Shown piece by piece: positions 6,413-6,492 of a stretch of DNA of 6,492 nucleotides. This DNA is from Candidatus Thorarchaeota archaeon (GTDB lineage Archaea; Asgardarchaeota; Thorarchaeia; Thorarchaeales; Thorarchaeaceae). The stretch lies in NCBI GenBank assembly GCA_016840825.1, contig JAEORN010000225.1:1-6492 (forward strand), written 5' to 3'. Under the pieces are notes generated by a model. It saw only the letters and a list, made by a program, of their open reading frames with translations, made no database searches and was not told where the DNA came from. How positions within the stretch are numbered: position 1 is the stretch's first letter; each line of letters starts with the position of its first letter. The translations under genes and the position numbers were made by a program.

Positions 6413-6492
6413 TCAATCTGCATCGAAAACTAATGTTTTGACGATAACTGGAACCACAACATCCTCAATAATTGGCGCACCAATATCAATGA
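6413..6492 (-). CDS. C-terminal fragment of an unidentified gene (partial, runs off the edge)
   Basis: On the minus strand one frame is open from the window edge to a TGA at 6413-6415 and gives 25 residues, beginning IDIGAPIIEDVVVPV and ending VFDAD. Most codons follow the purine-N-pyrimidine pattern, and the valine/isoleucine-rich strand followed by an acidic end looks like a genuine protein terminus. The plus-strand frame over the same bases is also open but gives a Thr/Ser-rich, less protein-like reading. Too little is present to name a family. The gene would converge with the membrane-protein gene, with 64 bases between stops. Confidence 0.5.
   Translation of the reverse strand, partial: IDIGAPIIEDVVVPVIVKTLVFDAD

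Noticed and set aside
6408..6492. Plus-strand open frame at the right edge starting with GTG
   Set aside because: It is open only because it lies opposite the better minus-strand reading; the minus frame shows the purine-N-pyrimidine codon pattern and a more protein-like sequence.

Overview
The window looks archaeal, though I cannot fix the lineage from sequence alone. The histidine-kinase-like protein has the 'ANLYLDVM' segment before the phosphoacceptor and the 'VEDR..GDYTQGSRF' ending that I associate with archaeal sensor kinases, including those of Thermoplasmata-related and Asgard/Thorarchaeota-type genomes. Possible TATA-like elements lie about 25 bases ahead of some starts, GTG starts are common, and clear Shine-Dalgarno sites are mostly absent. 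Base composition is moderate, slightly AT-rich. I see no insertion sequence, CRISPR array, tRNA, rRNA or phage gene.

Layout: (1) At the left edge there may be the last codons of a plus-strand gene (to 74). A major facilitator superfamily transporter follows (103-1404, +). (2) After a 99-base gap comes a 600-residue soluble protein (1504-3306, +) with two PAS domains, a degenerate histidine-kinase core and a C-terminal thioredoxin/glutaredoxin-like domain with an intact CxxC. (3) It converges, with only 5 bases between stop codons, on a zinc carboxypeptidase-like aspartoacylase/succinylglutamate desuccinylase-family protein (3312-4451, -). (4) A short divergent intergenic region leads to a TrmO/TsaA-type tRNA methyltransferase (to 5043, +; best start 4597). 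(5) An unrecognised polytopic membrane protein follows (5125-6348, +). (6) The right edge holds the C-terminal end of an unidentified minus-strand gene (stop at 6413-6415), convergent with gene 5.

No pathway clearly links these genes; the set looks like a chromosomal neighbourhood of single-gene or two-gene units. The most notable item is the sensor protein. The position expected to hold the phosphorylated histidine is serine, the second conserved asparagine of the ATP-binding N box is lost, the G1 box is preserved, and a redox-type CxxC domain is fused at the end. That combination suggests a pseudokinase or a repurposed sensor with a thiol output or input rather than a normal phosphorelay. 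No response regulator lies in the window.
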